From NCBI RefSeq assembly GCF_050107595.1, contig NZ_JBNILH010000006.1, positions 186,001 to 250,000 on the forward strand: a DNA stretch of 64,000 bases, read 5' to 3'. The number at the start of each line of letters is the position of its first letter. Within the stretch, counting starts at the first letter, position 1. Made by a program: the position numbers and the translations under genes. Shown piece after piece: positions 15,747-24,662 of the stretch. Origin of the DNA: Bacillus_AB infantis_C. Its GTDB lineage: Bacteria; Bacillota; Bacilli; Bacillales; Cytobacillaceae. The notes beneath the pieces were generated by a model. The model did not search any database. It saw only the letters and a program-made list of their open reading frames with translations, and was not told the DNA's origin.

Positions 15747-16571
15747 TTATTTAACCGATCCCATCATCCCTGCCACGAAGTGCTTCTGCATAATGAAGAA
15801 AATCAGTGCAGACGGGAGGGTAGCAATGACGATGGCTGTCATGATCACACCGTAGTCAGGTGAATAGCTGGAGCCCAGATTGGATATCAATAGCGGAATC
15901 GTCTGGTTTTCCGGTGACTGAAGGACAACCAGCGGCCAAAGATAGCTGTTCCAGCTTGCCATAAAGGTAATGATTGCAGCTGCAGCATAAGTCGTTTTCA
16001 TGGTTGGCACATAAATGCGGAAAAAGATGCCCAGCTCAGTAAGTCCATCAATCCGCCCGGCTTCAAGAATATCGCGCGGGAACATCTTTGTGCTCTGCCT
16101 GAAGAAGAAAATCAGAAAAGCGGTTGTAATCGTAGGCAGGACAGCTGCCGTCAGGGTGTCGATCCCGATCATTGGCATAGTCTGCGAAATGGTTCCGAAC
16201 ATGCGGAATAAAGGTACCATTAAAGCAGCAAACGGAATCATCATAGATAAGAGAAGAATATTGAACACGATATCCTTCGCCCGGCTTCGGTAAATTTCAA
16301 AGCCATAGCCTGCAAGAGAAGCAATCAGAAGCGCCAGCAGCGTCGTAGAAATCGAGATTTTCGCTGAATTCATTAAAGCCGGCACCAGATCAACCGTATT
16401 CAGGAGGTTCGTCACATTATCCATAAAGTGGCTGCCTGGAAGCAGCCTGCCTTTCGTTACATCTGCTGACCTGTTTGTTGAACTGACGATCATCCATAGA
16501 AATGGGAATATGGAAATGATAGAAGCCGCCACCAGTACGGTGTAGCCTATTATACGATTCGATTTACTCAT
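15747..16571 (-). CDS. Sugar ABC transporter permease, MalG/LacG type
   Basis: 274 residues, six membrane helices. The EAA-type loop that contacts the ATPase is visible as EAGRIDGLTELGIFFRIYVPTMK. It forms the importer pore with the permease encoded just upstream. ATG 16571 overlaps the end of that gene by 8 bases (ATGAGTAA), so translation is coupled; a longer frame to 16616 would run well into the neighbour. Given the genes that follow (lacZ and alpha-galactosidase), the cargo is most likely galactosides such as lactose or galacto-oligosaccharides. Confidence 0.9.
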   Translation of the reverse strand: MSKSNRIIGYTVLVAASIISIFPFLWMIVSSTNRSADVTKGRLLPGSHFMDNVTNLLNTVDLVPALMNSAKISISTTLLALLIASLAGYGFEIYRSRAKDIVFNILLLSMMIPFAALMVPLFRMFGTISQTMPMIGIDTLTAAVLPTITTAFLIFFFRQSTKMFPRDILEAGRIDGLTELGIFFRIYVPTMKTTYAAAAIITFMASWNSYLWPLVVLQSPENQTIPLLISNLGSSYSPDYGVIMTAIVIATLPSALIFFIMQKHFVAGMMGSVK

Positions 16572-17520
16572 TCCTGTCACCTGCCACTTTAAACTGAATG
16601 ATGGAGAAAATGACAATCAAGATGACAATGGCATATGAAACCGTTGCAGCATAGCCAAAGTCTGGTGTGTACTTAAAGGAAAGATTATAGATATATTGAG
16701 AGATTGTCATCGTTGCATTTGCCGGTCCGCCCGCAGTGATATTCATGACTTCGTCAAAGAGCTGCAGTGTACCGATTGTTGATGTAATAGATGTAAAGAG
16801 AATGATCGGCTTCAGCATGGGCACCGTTATTCTGAAGAACTGCTGGAAAGAAGAGGCGCCGTCCATTTTGGCTGCTTCGTAGATTGACTGATCCACATTT
16901 TGAAGAGCCGATAAATAAAAAATCATATTATATCCCGTCCACCGCCAAGTGATTGCCACAATGATCGTCACTTTTGCCCAGAACGGGTCAGTGAGCCAGG
17001 AAATCGGCTCAGAAATGAGCGCCAGCTTCATCAGCATAATATTGATGATTCCATCCTGGCTGAAAAGATACTTAAAAATGACCGAGTACGCTACCAGCGA
17101 CGTCACGCACGGCAAAAAGATCGCTGTCCTGAACAGACCCTTCCATTTAAGTGTTTTGTTGTTAAGCAATACAGAAAGGAATAAAGCCAGGATAATCATC
17201 ACTGGCACCTGGACAATCAAGAAGATAACTGTATTTTTAAGCGTTGTCAGGAAAGTTGGGTCCTTCAGGAGCCGGGTATAATTATCGATCCCGGTGAATT
17301 GAAGGTTTGCGCCTGTCCCTGACTGAAACGAAAGAAGCAATGCCTGTGCCATTGGATAAAAATAAAATAAGCAAATTAATCCGGCTGCAATGATGATAAA
17401 CGACCATCCAACTGCACCATTCTTTATTTTAAGCCTTCTGTTTGGTCTTGCTGTGCCAGGACCATGCCCCGGCTTTTCTGCTGTCACTGTCTGGCTGGCT
17501 TTTGCCGGCATCATATTCAT
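16564..17520 (-). CDS. Sugar ABC transporter permease, MalF/LacF type
   Basis: 318 residues with six membrane helices after a basic N-terminus (RPNRRLKIKNG). The EAA loop reads YEAAKMDGASSFQQFFRITVP. Start choice is uncertain: ATG 17520 and ATG 17514 both follow GGTTGGGAG, and an ATG at 17562 has no ribosome site. It pairs with the downstream permease and the lipoprotein upstream. No ATPase gene is in the cluster. In Bacillus, sugar importers of this class share the ATPase MsmX, which presumably serves here too. Confidence 0.88.
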   Translation of the reverse strand: MNMMPAKASQTVTAEKPGHGPGTARPNRRLKIKNGAVGWSFIIIAAGLICLFYFYPMAQALLLSFQSGTGANLQFTGIDNYTRLLKDPTFLTTLKNTVIFLIVQVPVMIILALFLSVLLNNKTLKWKGLFRTAIFLPCVTSLVAYSVIFKYLFSQDGIINIMLMKLALISEPISWLTDPFWAKVTIIVAITWRWTGYNMIFYLSALQNVDQSIYEAAKMDGASSFQQFFRITVPMLKPIILFTSITSTIGTLQLFDEVMNITAGGPANATMTISQYIYNLSFKYTPDFGYAATVSYAIVILIVIFSIIQFKVAGDRNE

Positions 17521-17642
17521 CAGCTCCCAACCTTGTTTTGAGTAGGAAAAAGCCCCGTTCATCCGCCTGATAATCAGTTAGCTCCATTAAACCGAAAGGA
17601 GTAGCCGGCGAATTCCCGAGGCTTAATTCTTATTTATTTTAT

Positions 17643-18932
17643 TTATTGAATCTGCGCTTCTGCCTGTGCCTGTGCGTCTTCAAGCGCCTTATCCAAATCT
17701 TTGCCCTTTAGATAGTTCTGCATTTCAACTGCCAGAATATCTTCAATCGCATATGTGTGTAATCCGTAGTTTACTTGAGGGATCTGTTCTGTCCACTGTG
17801 CGAAGTCAGAAATGACCTTCTGGCCGCCGAAGAAGTCGTCACCGGATGTATACGCCTCTCCCTCTGCTGCCGGTTTGTAAGTGCCAATTGCCCCGATTTC
17901 CGTATTCAGAGTCTGATAAAAATCAGCATTGGATCCAAAGGTCTTTGCCAGGAATTCTGCTGCTTTCTCTTTACCAGGGATATTCAGAACGTACCATGAG
18001 CTGCCCCCGAGATTTGAGGCATTTACTGAGCCTGAAACGTCTGACTGCTTCGGCTGCGCTGCGACTGTCCATTTGCCGGACTGGTCAGCTTCTGCTTTGA
18101 TGGAAGCTGTGATCCAGTTGCCTGAAGGAACTGTTGCAACATCTCCGCTGTTGAAGCCTGCCACAAACTGGCTCCAGTCTGAAACCGGCTTAACAAGGTC
18201 TGCATCCAGGATAGCTTTGTATGTCTTGAAAGCTTCCTTCAATGCTTCGTTGTCTGCCAGATCAGGCGTTTTTCCATCTTCTTTCAGATACCATGAGCCG
18301 CTGGACTGGATCATGGTGCGGATCAGGCCAAGATCTTTCGGGTCCTGAGTCAGCATATGCTTGCCTGTAGCTTCTTTCACTTTTTTGCCGATTTCAATAT
18401 ATTTGTTCCAGTCAATGTCTTGAATATCATCAGGTGTATAACCCGCCTGCTCCAGATAATCAGTTCTGAAGTAGAGACCTGTTACACCTGTATCAAATGG
18501 AAGTCCATAATTCTTGCCATCAAGGCTTGTCGGCGCAATCTTGTATTGCGCGAAGTCATCTGCATTGAATGAATCTGTCAGTTCGTAGAACATATCAGGA
18601 TATGCCTGCAGGAAGCTTTGAGCACGATAGTCCTCGATCAGGACGATGTTCGGCAGTCCCTTTGTCGTCCCTGAGCTCAGGCTTGTGTTAAGCTTTTGAA
18701 TGATGTCCGCCTGTGCATTTTCAACAATCTTCACGTCTAGCTCAGAGTCCTCTTTCTGATAAGCTTCTTTTGCCAGTTCCAGTGCTTTGATGTTGAAGTT
18801 TGGATCCCATGCCCAAACTGTTATTTCATTTGTATCTTTCGATTCTCCTGAAGCATCTTCAGTATCTGACCCTGAAGAACAGGCAGACAGCATCAATACT
18901 GCGATTAATAAAAAGGCCAGCAGCTTTTTCAT
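17643..18932 (-). CDS. Sugar ABC transporter substrate-binding lipoprotein
   Basis: 429 residues. An N-terminal lipoprotein signal (MKKLLAFLLIAVLMLSAC) puts the lipidated cysteine at residue 18. A serine/aspartate-rich linker and a family 1 solute-binding fold follow (NEITVWAWDPNFNIKAL; later YGLPFDTGVTGLYFRTDYL). It captures the sugar outside the membrane and passes it to the two permeases. Start ATG 18932 behind GGAGGGG. It is first in the galactoside operon, with a cre-like site 20-40 bases upstream. The 120-base gap to the permease gene may allow higher expression of the binding protein, which is common in such operons. Confidence 0.92.
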   Translation of the reverse strand: MKKLLAFLLIAVLMLSACSSGSDTEDASGESKDTNEITVWAWDPNFNIKALELAKEAYQKEDSELDVKIVENAQADIIQKLNTSLSSGTTKGLPNIVLIEDYRAQSFLQAYPDMFYELTDSFNADDFAQYKIAPTSLDGKNYGLPFDTGVTGLYFRTDYLEQAGYTPDDIQDIDWNKYIEIGKKVKEATGKHMLTQDPKDLGLIRTMIQSSGSWYLKEDGKTPDLADNEALKEAFKTYKAILDADLVKPVSDWSQFVAGFNSGDVATVPSGNWITASIKAEADQSGKWTVAAQPKQSDVSGSVNASNLGGSSWYVLNIPGKEKAAEFLAKTFGSNADFYQTLNTEIGAIGTYKPAAEGEAYTSGDDFFGGQKVISDFAQWTEQIPQVNYGLHTYAIEDILAVEMQNYLKGKDLDKALEDAQAQAEAQIQ

Positions 18933-18953
18933 TGATTCCCCTCCATCTATATT

Positions 18954-18969
18954 TTGTAAGCGTTATCTT
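18954..18969. promoter_or_regulatory. Candidate CcpA (cre) site before the galactoside operon
   Basis: TGTAAGCGTTATCT (18955-18968) matches the common cre form TGTAAGCGTTAACA at 12 of 14 positions. It lies between any promoter and the binding-protein gene, which suggests repression by CcpA when glucose is present. Confidence 0.5.
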
Positions 18970-19100
18970 TCTGTCTTTATCCTAGCATCTTACAGGAAGG
19001 GAGTATTAGGAGGATTTTTCTTAACATTTGTAATATCTTTGTCTCATGAATGCGTTTTCATTAACTTGTCCTTGGACTATTTTTAGAAATTCGGACGATT

Positions 19101-20846
19101 TCAAGCTCTTGGGAGCGGTATTGTGAGCCGAATGGTTGTCCCGTCTCCCGCTTTACTGGAGATGGATACTCCCGCATCGTCCCCATATATGAGCTGCAGC
19201 CGTTCATGTACATTTCTTACGCCGATGCCGGTGAAGAGCTGCTGCTTGCTTTTCGCAGGCATCTGCTTATCTTCCTCAACCTCCATTCCGTCACCATTAT
19301 CCACCACCTCGCAAATCAGGCTGCCGTTTTCCTTCCAGATCAGTACATTGATATAGCCTCCGGCCTTCCGATTGAACGCGTGAAAAAAAGCATTCTCCAT
19401 AAAAGGCTGAAGGATTAGATTGGGAATAAGCTCCTCAAGACAGTCAGGTGAAACAAAATAATTGGTTTTGATCCGGTCTCCATAACGCTTTTGATTAATA
19501 AAAGCATAATTTTTAAGATTTTCAAGCTCCCTCTTGACCGTCACGGTTTCACTTGGAGAGCCGATTGTGTTTTGAAGCAGCGATATAAGCGCCATAATGG
19601 TGTTTTCCGCCTCCTGCCTGCCTCCCTGCTGAACCATAAAGCGGATTGACGTGAGCGTATTATATAAAAAGTGCGGGTTGATCTGCTGCTGAAGGGCTGC
19701 CAGCTCGGCGTTGCGCTTTTCCTTTTGCGTCTGCATCAGTTCCTCGACATAATCATGAAGCTCGTCCAGCATACTGTTAAAGGCATGGGCGATTTTCTTT
19801 GTTTCATAGGTCCCTCCCACAGTCACATACTGGACAAAATCATGCTTGGCCGCTCCTGAAATCTGACTTGCCAGGGTTGAAAGAGAATTTGTCAGCCTCC
19901 GGGAAGCAAAAAATACTATAAATAATATGACGATTACAATTAAAATAACAATCTGGGCAATATCGCTTTTATCAACCAAATCTCCGAACGCCACTTCCTT
20001 ATCAATAATATTGAACAGGTATAAGTCAAAGGAAGGAAGATATTCCATTAGGATAATGTGATCCTTCCCCATAAAATCCCCTACTTTATATGGCTCAGTT
20101 CCTTCCAATTCCTCTGTATAGCGGCGGAGGTCAGCTGATGTCCGGCCAATCAGATCCGATCTGCTGCTGGAGAAAATAACCCCCGATTTATTTGTGACAA
20201 ACACATGATTCCCCGGGCTTGTATAGCTGGCATAAAACTTCCTGAATTCTTTCTCCTGGATGGCAAAATAGAGCTCCCCAAAGTCCCTTCCTGAAATCGG
20301 CTCCCTGATTGCCCTTGATGCTACGATAAAATTCCTGTCATCCAATTCAATTTCCTTGCCCGGCCTGAAATCATACTGATACATCAGCCTCTTTGGATTC
20401 CGGAGCGTATTTTTCCGGATGGCACTCCTTCTCAGCTCCTCGTCGGTTATGGGCCAGTAGGGCCGGTCGGTCGCATAATCCATTCCATTCTTGCCCGTTA
20501 CCACAATGCCTACCTCATACGCATCCAGATACGATGTAATCCGGTTCATCTGCTGATACATATTAAAATAGGAAATCATCTGTTCATATTCCGTTTCCCG
20601 GTCACTCAGTATCCTTTTGACCGCCCCATTTTGAAGAACTTCATTTGAAGTATTAACAATAGAATAATGAAAAGATTCAAAGCTGTCCTTCACCTGATTC
20701 ATTACCTTTGAATTAGTGATGCTGAATCTATCGATAAAGAACTGTTCAGACATCCTGACCACTGTCACAGTCAGTACAGCGGATACCGAAATGATAATGA
20801 ACACTGTGAAAAGGAACTGCTTCATAAAAAGTCCGTTAAGTCTCAT
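19101..20846 (-). CDS. YesM-type sensor histidine kinase
   Basis: 581 residues. One membrane helix near the N-terminus (about 9-32) and another around 280-305 enclose an extracytoplasmic dCache-like sensor region of ~250 residues. A HAMP linker follows, then the LytS/YesM-type His kinase domain with the phospho-accepting His392 in INPHFLYNTL, and a GHKL ATPase domain (VVDNGDGME, GIGVRNVHERL). This class pairs with AraC-type response regulators and controls carbohydrate importers. It lies 13 bases after the regulator gene and upstream of the galactoside operon, so it probably senses an external galactoside, perhaps through the binding protein. Confidence 0.9.
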   Translation of the reverse strand: MRLNGLFMKQFLFTVFIIISVSAVLTVTVVRMSEQFFIDRFSITNSKVMNQVKDSFESFHYSIVNTSNEVLQNGAVKRILSDRETEYEQMISYFNMYQQMNRITSYLDAYEVGIVVTGKNGMDYATDRPYWPITDEELRRSAIRKNTLRNPKRLMYQYDFRPGKEIELDDRNFIVASRAIREPISGRDFGELYFAIQEKEFRKFYASYTSPGNHVFVTNKSGVIFSSSRSDLIGRTSADLRRYTEELEGTEPYKVGDFMGKDHIILMEYLPSFDLYLFNIIDKEVAFGDLVDKSDIAQIVILIVIVILFIVFFASRRLTNSLSTLASQISGAAKHDFVQYVTVGGTYETKKIAHAFNSMLDELHDYVEELMQTQKEKRNAELAALQQQINPHFLYNTLTSIRFMVQQGGRQEAENTIMALISLLQNTIGSPSETVTVKRELENLKNYAFINQKRYGDRIKTNYFVSPDCLEELIPNLILQPFMENAFFHAFNRKAGGYINVLIWKENGSLICEVVDNGDGMEVEEDKQMPAKSKQQLFTGIGVRNVHERLQLIYGDDAGVSISSKAGDGTTIRLTIPLPRA

Positions 20847-20859
20847 AAACTCTCATCTC

Positions 20860-22389
20860 TTATCTCGTAAAGTATTTTCGTTTATATTGGCTTGGCGACA
20901 GCCCCGTCCTTTTCTTGAACACCCGGCAAAAATAACTGTGATCAGAGAAACCGACCAGCCCGCTGATTTCTGATATGGTTGCCTCCCCCTTCAGCAGGAG
21001 CTTAGAGGCCTCCTCTATCCTTATTTTGTTCAGCTGCTCAATAAAGCTTCCCTCGTTATGGGCTGAGAAGTAGCTGGATAAATAGGAAGGATTGAAATGA
21101 AAGTGCCTGGCAGCTTCAGTAAGGGTAATAGGCTCTGCATAGTGTTCTTTCATGTATTCAATAATTTTTTTTATAGTAATGCCGTTTTGGTTGTCAGCAG
21201 GAACCAGGGATACACTCATTTCTTCAATAAAGCGCGACAGGACTTCGAGCGCCTCCTTTGCAGTCCCTGCATCTTCGATAGCTTTGAAGTATTCATATTT
21301 CTTCTTTTGGATCGCTTCTGCTTCAACATCCATATTTCCAAGGATGACCGTAAGATTAAAAATGCTATTCCCCAAGAATGCTTTAAACTCAAATGGTTCG
21401 AGAGAACTGTCTTTTGCCAGGGAAGCAGCATATTCACTTAAATAGGCCAGCGCAGAATGAGAGCTTCTGCTTTTGAATTCCTCTGTAAACCATTCCAGGC
21501 TGAAATCCTTCCTGCCAGAATCACCGGCAGGCAGCTCTTTTTCCCTCAAAAGCCCTTTATCAGGAAAATAAAAATAATAGGGAAGCAGTTTCAGGATACT
21601 GCTCTTCCACACAGCACCAAGCTCAGAAAACTCCCTGAATGGACCGCTGAGCGCAAAGGCAGCTGCATTTTCAGAAACAGCAGCTGCCTCGATTGCAAGG
21701 AGAATCTGGGCCTCCTTCTCTTCTGTGTTAATCAAAATCCCTGTAATACTTTCAACTGTAAAAAACGGCACAGCAGCCGTTTTGTCCGCCCTTTGAAGAA
21801 TGACTGCTTTGACTTGATCCGCAAGCTCTGCTGCAGTCTTTGCTGTACGCTTAGCCTCTATTCCCAGCAGGTAATAATCGCCGAAAGGAAAACTTTGTTC
21901 TATAGCAGAGCGGTCTAGAGCCACATCATAGCCGGCAGCCAGCTTTTCTATTACTGATTCTATTGAATGGCTGCCGGCTCCTTCCGTTTGCATAAGGGAG
22001 GGAATTTTGCTGGCGGCTGTCTGAAGTACCTTCAAGAGTCCTTCCGCATCAAGCTTTGGTTTTAATATATAGTCAACCGCCCCGTTCTGGAACGCCGTTC
22101 TAACATAGTCGAATTCCCCATAGCTGCTCAAAACGATGATTTTTATATCAGGATAGCGCTTAGTCACTATCCTTGTCAGTTCCTCTCCATCCATGATCGG
22201 CATTACAATATCTGTCAGAACAATATGCGGTCCTACTGCCTCAATCATGTCCAGTGCCTCCTGGCCATTGGAAGCCTCACCCGCAATCTTGAAGCCAGCT
22301 TGCTCATAATCCATATAATGCTTGATTCCCTGCCTTATCAAAACCTCGTCATCTACGATAAGCACTCTGCACAGCTCTTCCTTTGGCAT
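20860..22389 (-). CDS. YesN-type response regulator, receiver + AraC DNA-binding domain
   Basis: 509 residues. The receiver domain (about 8-125) has the acidic pair Asp13-Asp14 and phospho-acceptor Asp60 in VLTDIVMPIMDG. A middle region of ~270 residues has no recognised motif. The C-terminal AraC/XylS domain (about 405-505) has two helix-turn-helix motifs, TLTEAARHFHFNPSYLSSYF and ISEISGLVGFSDHSYFCRVF. Start ATG 22389 follows GGAGGGG; an upstream ATG at 22404 overlaps that site. It probably activates the importer/galactosidase operon when phosphorylated by the kinase in the same transcript. Confidence 0.92.
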   Translation of the reverse strand: MPKEELCRVLIVDDEVLIRQGIKHYMDYEQAGFKIAGEASNGQEALDMIEAVGPHIVLTDIVMPIMDGEELTRIVTKRYPDIKIIVLSSYGEFDYVRTAFQNGAVDYILKPKLDAEGLLKVLQTAASKIPSLMQTEGAGSHSIESVIEKLAAGYDVALDRSAIEQSFPFGDYYLLGIEAKRTAKTAAELADQVKAVILQRADKTAAVPFFTVESITGILINTEEKEAQILLAIEAAAVSENAAAFALSGPFREFSELGAVWKSSILKLLPYYFYFPDKGLLREKELPAGDSGRKDFSLEWFTEEFKSRSSHSALAYLSEYAASLAKDSSLEPFEFKAFLGNSIFNLTVILGNMDVEAEAIQKKKYEYFKAIEDAGTAKEALEVLSRFIEEMSVSLVPADNQNGITIKKIIEYMKEHYAEPITLTEAARHFHFNPSYLSSYFSAHNEGSFIEQLNKIRIEEASKLLLKGEATISEISGLVGFSDHSYFCRVFKKRTGLSPSQYKRKYFTR

Positions 22390-22426
22390 AATTGACCCCT
22401 CCATGCAGGAATTTGTGTTTTTCTCT

Positions 22427-22456
22427 ATTATAAATTATTCTCGGAAACGTTTTCAT
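22427..22456 (-). promoter_or_regulatory. Promoter and overlapping cre-like site of the two-component system
   Basis: On the minus strand a TATAAT -10 (22427-22432) lies 38 bases before the start codon. ATGAAAACGTTTCCGA (22441-22456) fits the cre consensus WTGNAANCGNWWNCAW with one mismatch. It covers the -35 position, so CcpA binding would block the promoter. Confidence 0.55.
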
Positions 22457-22624
22457 ATTTAAATGCAGGTAATTTTCGATGTAAATTAGTGACAGATTAT
22501 CTACGATGATTATGATTCTACCTAATTTTTCAATTTTTCTACATAAAAACTGAATTATTCTACAAAATTTTTGCTTTTTTCTACATAAAAATCAGTGGAT
22601 TCAACAAATAGTACATTTTATGGT

Positions 22625-22658
22625 AAAAAAAGCGCCGGTCCACTCTGGACCAGCGCTT
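22625..22658 (-). terminator. Terminator of the YfmJ-type reductase gene
   Basis: AAGCGCCGGTCCA pairs with TGGACCAGCGCTT around CTC, with one bulge. A seven-T run follows on the minus strand. Confidence 0.85.
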
Positions 22659-22672
22659 CCCTTCGTTCTGCT

Positions 22673-23692
22673 TTACTTATCTTCCGCAACCTTCACCAGC
22701 TGCTTGCCCATATTCTTTCCTTCAAAAAGACCAAGGAAGGCATCAAGGATATTCTCAAATCCTTCTGTTACCGTTTCTTCGTATTTGAGCTTTCCTTCGC
22801 TGACCCATTTGCCGAGGTCAGCAGCTGCTTCTTTATAGCGGCTGGCGTAATCTCCGACTGTGAAGCCTTTCATGAGCGCGCTCGTTTTGATCAGCTGGCC
22901 CTGGACGCGCGGACCTGTGTCTTCTCCCTGCTTGTTATAAGCCGAGATAGCACCGCATACCGGCACCCTTGCAAATTTGTTCAGAAGGCTGATGGCTGCA
23001 TCGCCAATTTCTCCGCCGACATTTTCAAAATAAACATCAATGCCGTCCGGACAGGCCTTTTCCAAAGCATTTTGGATATCGCCTGCTGTCTTGTAGTTGA
23101 TGGCTTCATCAAATCCAAGCTCATTTTTCAGATAAGAAATTTTCTCATCAGATCCTGCAATTCCGACTACACGTGCTCCCTTGATCTTAGCAATCTGGCC
23201 CACTGCGGATCCTACTGCTCCTGCCGCACCTGAAACAACGACTGTTTCATTTTCCTTCGGCTGGCCAATGTCAAGAAGCCCAAAATAGGCAGTCAGTCCT
23301 GGCATTCCCAGTATCCCAAGGTGAGTTGAGATTGGGGCAACCTGGGGATCAATTTTGCGGACAGCCTTTTCTGAGGCAACGGAATATTCCTGCCATGGCA
23401 GCATTCCGACAATATAATCACCTTCATTAAAAGCATCCGACTTGGACTTTACTACCTTAGCCACCCCTCCGCCGTGGAGTGCCTCATCGAGCTTGAATGG
23501 CTCTACATATGATTTTGCATCAGACATCCGCCCGCGCATATAAGGATCCACAGACAGATAAATCGTCTCAAGCAAAACCTCTCCTTCCTTCGGCTCCTCG
23601 ACCTTAACATCGGCAAAACGGAAATCATCCTTCACAGGTGTCCCTTTCGGACGTGAAGCAAGCTGAATTTGCTGCTGAGTATTCGGTAGCAT
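22673..23692 (-). CDS. yfmJ: NADP-dependent oxidoreductase, YfmJ/CurA type (zinc-free MDR)
   Basis: 339 residues, the same length as B. subtilis YfmJ. It belongs to the medium-chain reductase superfamily without catalytic zinc. The substrate domain has YLSVDPYMRGRM; the cofactor-binding fold has VVSGAAGAVGSAVGQIAK at about 145-165 and FENVGGEIGDA. Relatives reduce activated double bonds in alkenals and other electrophiles with NADPH (leukotriene B4 dehydrogenase / curcumin reductase type). Start ATG 23692 behind AGAGGAGG with 6-base spacing; the frame upstream to 23722 lacks a ribosome site. Monocistronic. Its natural substrate is not shown by the sequence. Confidence 0.88.
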   Translation of the reverse strand: MLPNTQQQIQLASRPKGTPVKDDFRFADVKVEEPKEGEVLLETIYLSVDPYMRGRMSDAKSYVEPFKLDEALHGGGVAKVVKSKSDAFNEGDYIVGMLPWQEYSVASEKAVRKIDPQVAPISTHLGILGMPGLTAYFGLLDIGQPKENETVVVSGAAGAVGSAVGQIAKIKGARVVGIAGSDEKISYLKNELGFDEAINYKTAGDIQNALEKACPDGIDVYFENVGGEIGDAAISLLNKFARVPVCGAISAYNKQGEDTGPRVQGQLIKTSALMKGFTVGDYASRYKEAAADLGKWVSEGKLKYEETVTEGFENILDAFLGLFEGKNMGKQLVKVAEDK

Positions 23693-23800
23693 GGTCATCC
23701 TCCTCTTAAATGATAATTGCACTTTACCATATTGATGAATGGTGATTCAATCTTGAAGGGCCAACTTCCGCACATCCCGACGAAATACCCAGCACTCACG

Positions 23801-23865
23801 CCGTGCCAGGCACCGCAAAAAGACAGTTTCCGGCCTTTTGTCCACGGAGGGTGCCAGGCACGGTG
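23801..23865 (+). repeat. Dispersed palindrome-ended repeat, copy B
   Basis: CCGTGCCAGGCACC opens the element, followed by GCAAAAAGACA, 12 variable bases, TTTGTCCACGGA and GGTGCCAGGCACGG. It is in the same orientation as copy C 500 bases away and opposite to copy A at 4865. It lies between the promoter regions of the divergent reductase and membrane-protein genes. Confidence 0.82.
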
Positions 23866-23961
23866 AAACCTATTGCCTGCTCGTTCGTATATAATCATAA
23901 GGGAAAAAATGTAATCATCATTTTTCCATTCTGCTGATAATCAGGAAAGAGGGGAACCCCT

Positions 23962-24270
23962 ATGCCGACCTTACTTATTGTTAACCTTTGCATTGTGTTA
24001 GTTCTTTCCGCTTTTATGTCCTATATTACGAGGAACGGAAAAAAGAAGGACAAGGGATTTATTCTGTCTTATTATGAATTGAGCCATAGAAGAAAAGTGA
24101 TTCGTACCTTATGGGAGCTGCCTTTCCTCATTCTCCTCCTGACCCTGATGTTCTTTTTCACGGATATTGAAACTATCTATATGCTGTCCCTTTCCGCCCT
24201 GCTGATCTTCGCTTTTATTGGCCAGTTCTGCTATAACTACTATAAATGGAAACAGAAGGAGAAGGCATGA
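23962..24270 (+). CDS. Small membrane protein, unknown function
   Basis: 102 residues. Helices span about 3-21, 52-70 and 72-92; a basic loop lies between the first two (TRNGKKKDKG) and the tail is basic (KWKQKEKA). Start ATG 23962 behind AGAGGGG. A TATAAT at about 23889-23894 is a plausible -10 without a clear -35. I do not recognise the family. It stands alone between two copies of the dispersed repeat and ends in a terminator that overlaps its stop codon. Confidence 0.7.
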   Translation: MPTLLIVNLCIVLVLSAFMSYITRNGKKKDKGFILSYYELSHRRKVIRTLWELPFLILLLTLMFFFTDIETIYMLSLSALLIFAFIGQFCYNYYKWKQKEKA

Positions 24271-24296
24271 TCGGTTGAGATCATGCCTTTTCCTTC
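24255..24296 (+). terminator. Terminator overlapping the stop codon
   Basis: An 18-base arm beginning GAAGGAGAAGGCATGATC (24255-24272) pairs with 24279-24296 with one mismatch. TTTTCC is part of the right arm. Confidence 0.75.
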
Positions 24297-24303
24297 TGTT
24301 TCG

Positions 24304-24389
24304 CGTACCTGGCACCGCAAAAAGACAATACCGCTATTTGTCCACAGACGGTACCTGGCACAGGCAGTACCGGCAGCACCGGCAGCATT
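24304..24389 (+). repeat. Dispersed palindrome-ended repeat, copy C, with a 9-bp tandem tail
   Basis: CGTACCTGGCACC, GCAAAAAGACA, a short variable middle, TTTGTCCACAGA and GGTACCTGGCAC span 24304-24363 and align with copies A and B. In both arms GTGCC is changed to GTACC, so pairing is kept. Three 9-bp units GGCAGTACC, GGCAGCACC, GGCAGCATT follow directly (24363-24389). Confidence 0.8.
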
Positions 24390-24392
24390 CTT

Positions 24393-24593
24393 TTAGAAAA
24401 TAGTCCCCTTAAATTTTTCCGGCTTTGTAACATAGCTTTCAATTATGTACCCGCAGCAAGTGCAGATGATATGCTCAACGGGTGATCCAAAGCTCATCTT
24501 ATTGTCGGGTATGATTGTCCCATATCCGTGCTGACTGCCTTTGCCTAATTCCTTCCCTTCGCATTTTGGGCATTCCCCAGCTATTTTTTTCAC
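24393..24593 (-). CDS. Small zinc-ribbon protein
   Basis: 66 residues. Two cysteine pairs, CPKC near the N-terminus and CTCC about 40 residues later, form a likely zinc ribbon. The C-terminus reads YVTKPEKFKG, as in the short Bacillus proteins often labelled transcription initiation factor TFIIIB. That label is a similarity name, not a proven role. GTG 24593 lies 7 bases after AAGGAGG. The longer frame to 24617 would translate the ribosome site itself. Confidence 0.75.
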   Translation of the reverse strand: MKKIAGECPKCEGKELGKGSQHGYGTIIPDNKMSFGSPVEHIICTCCGYIIESYVTKPEKFKGTIF

Positions 24594-24662
24594 CGGTACT
24601 CCTCCTTCTTTTAGCACTCTTTTGTATCTAATACGAAAACAATGAAATTAAGTTCCGCTATC

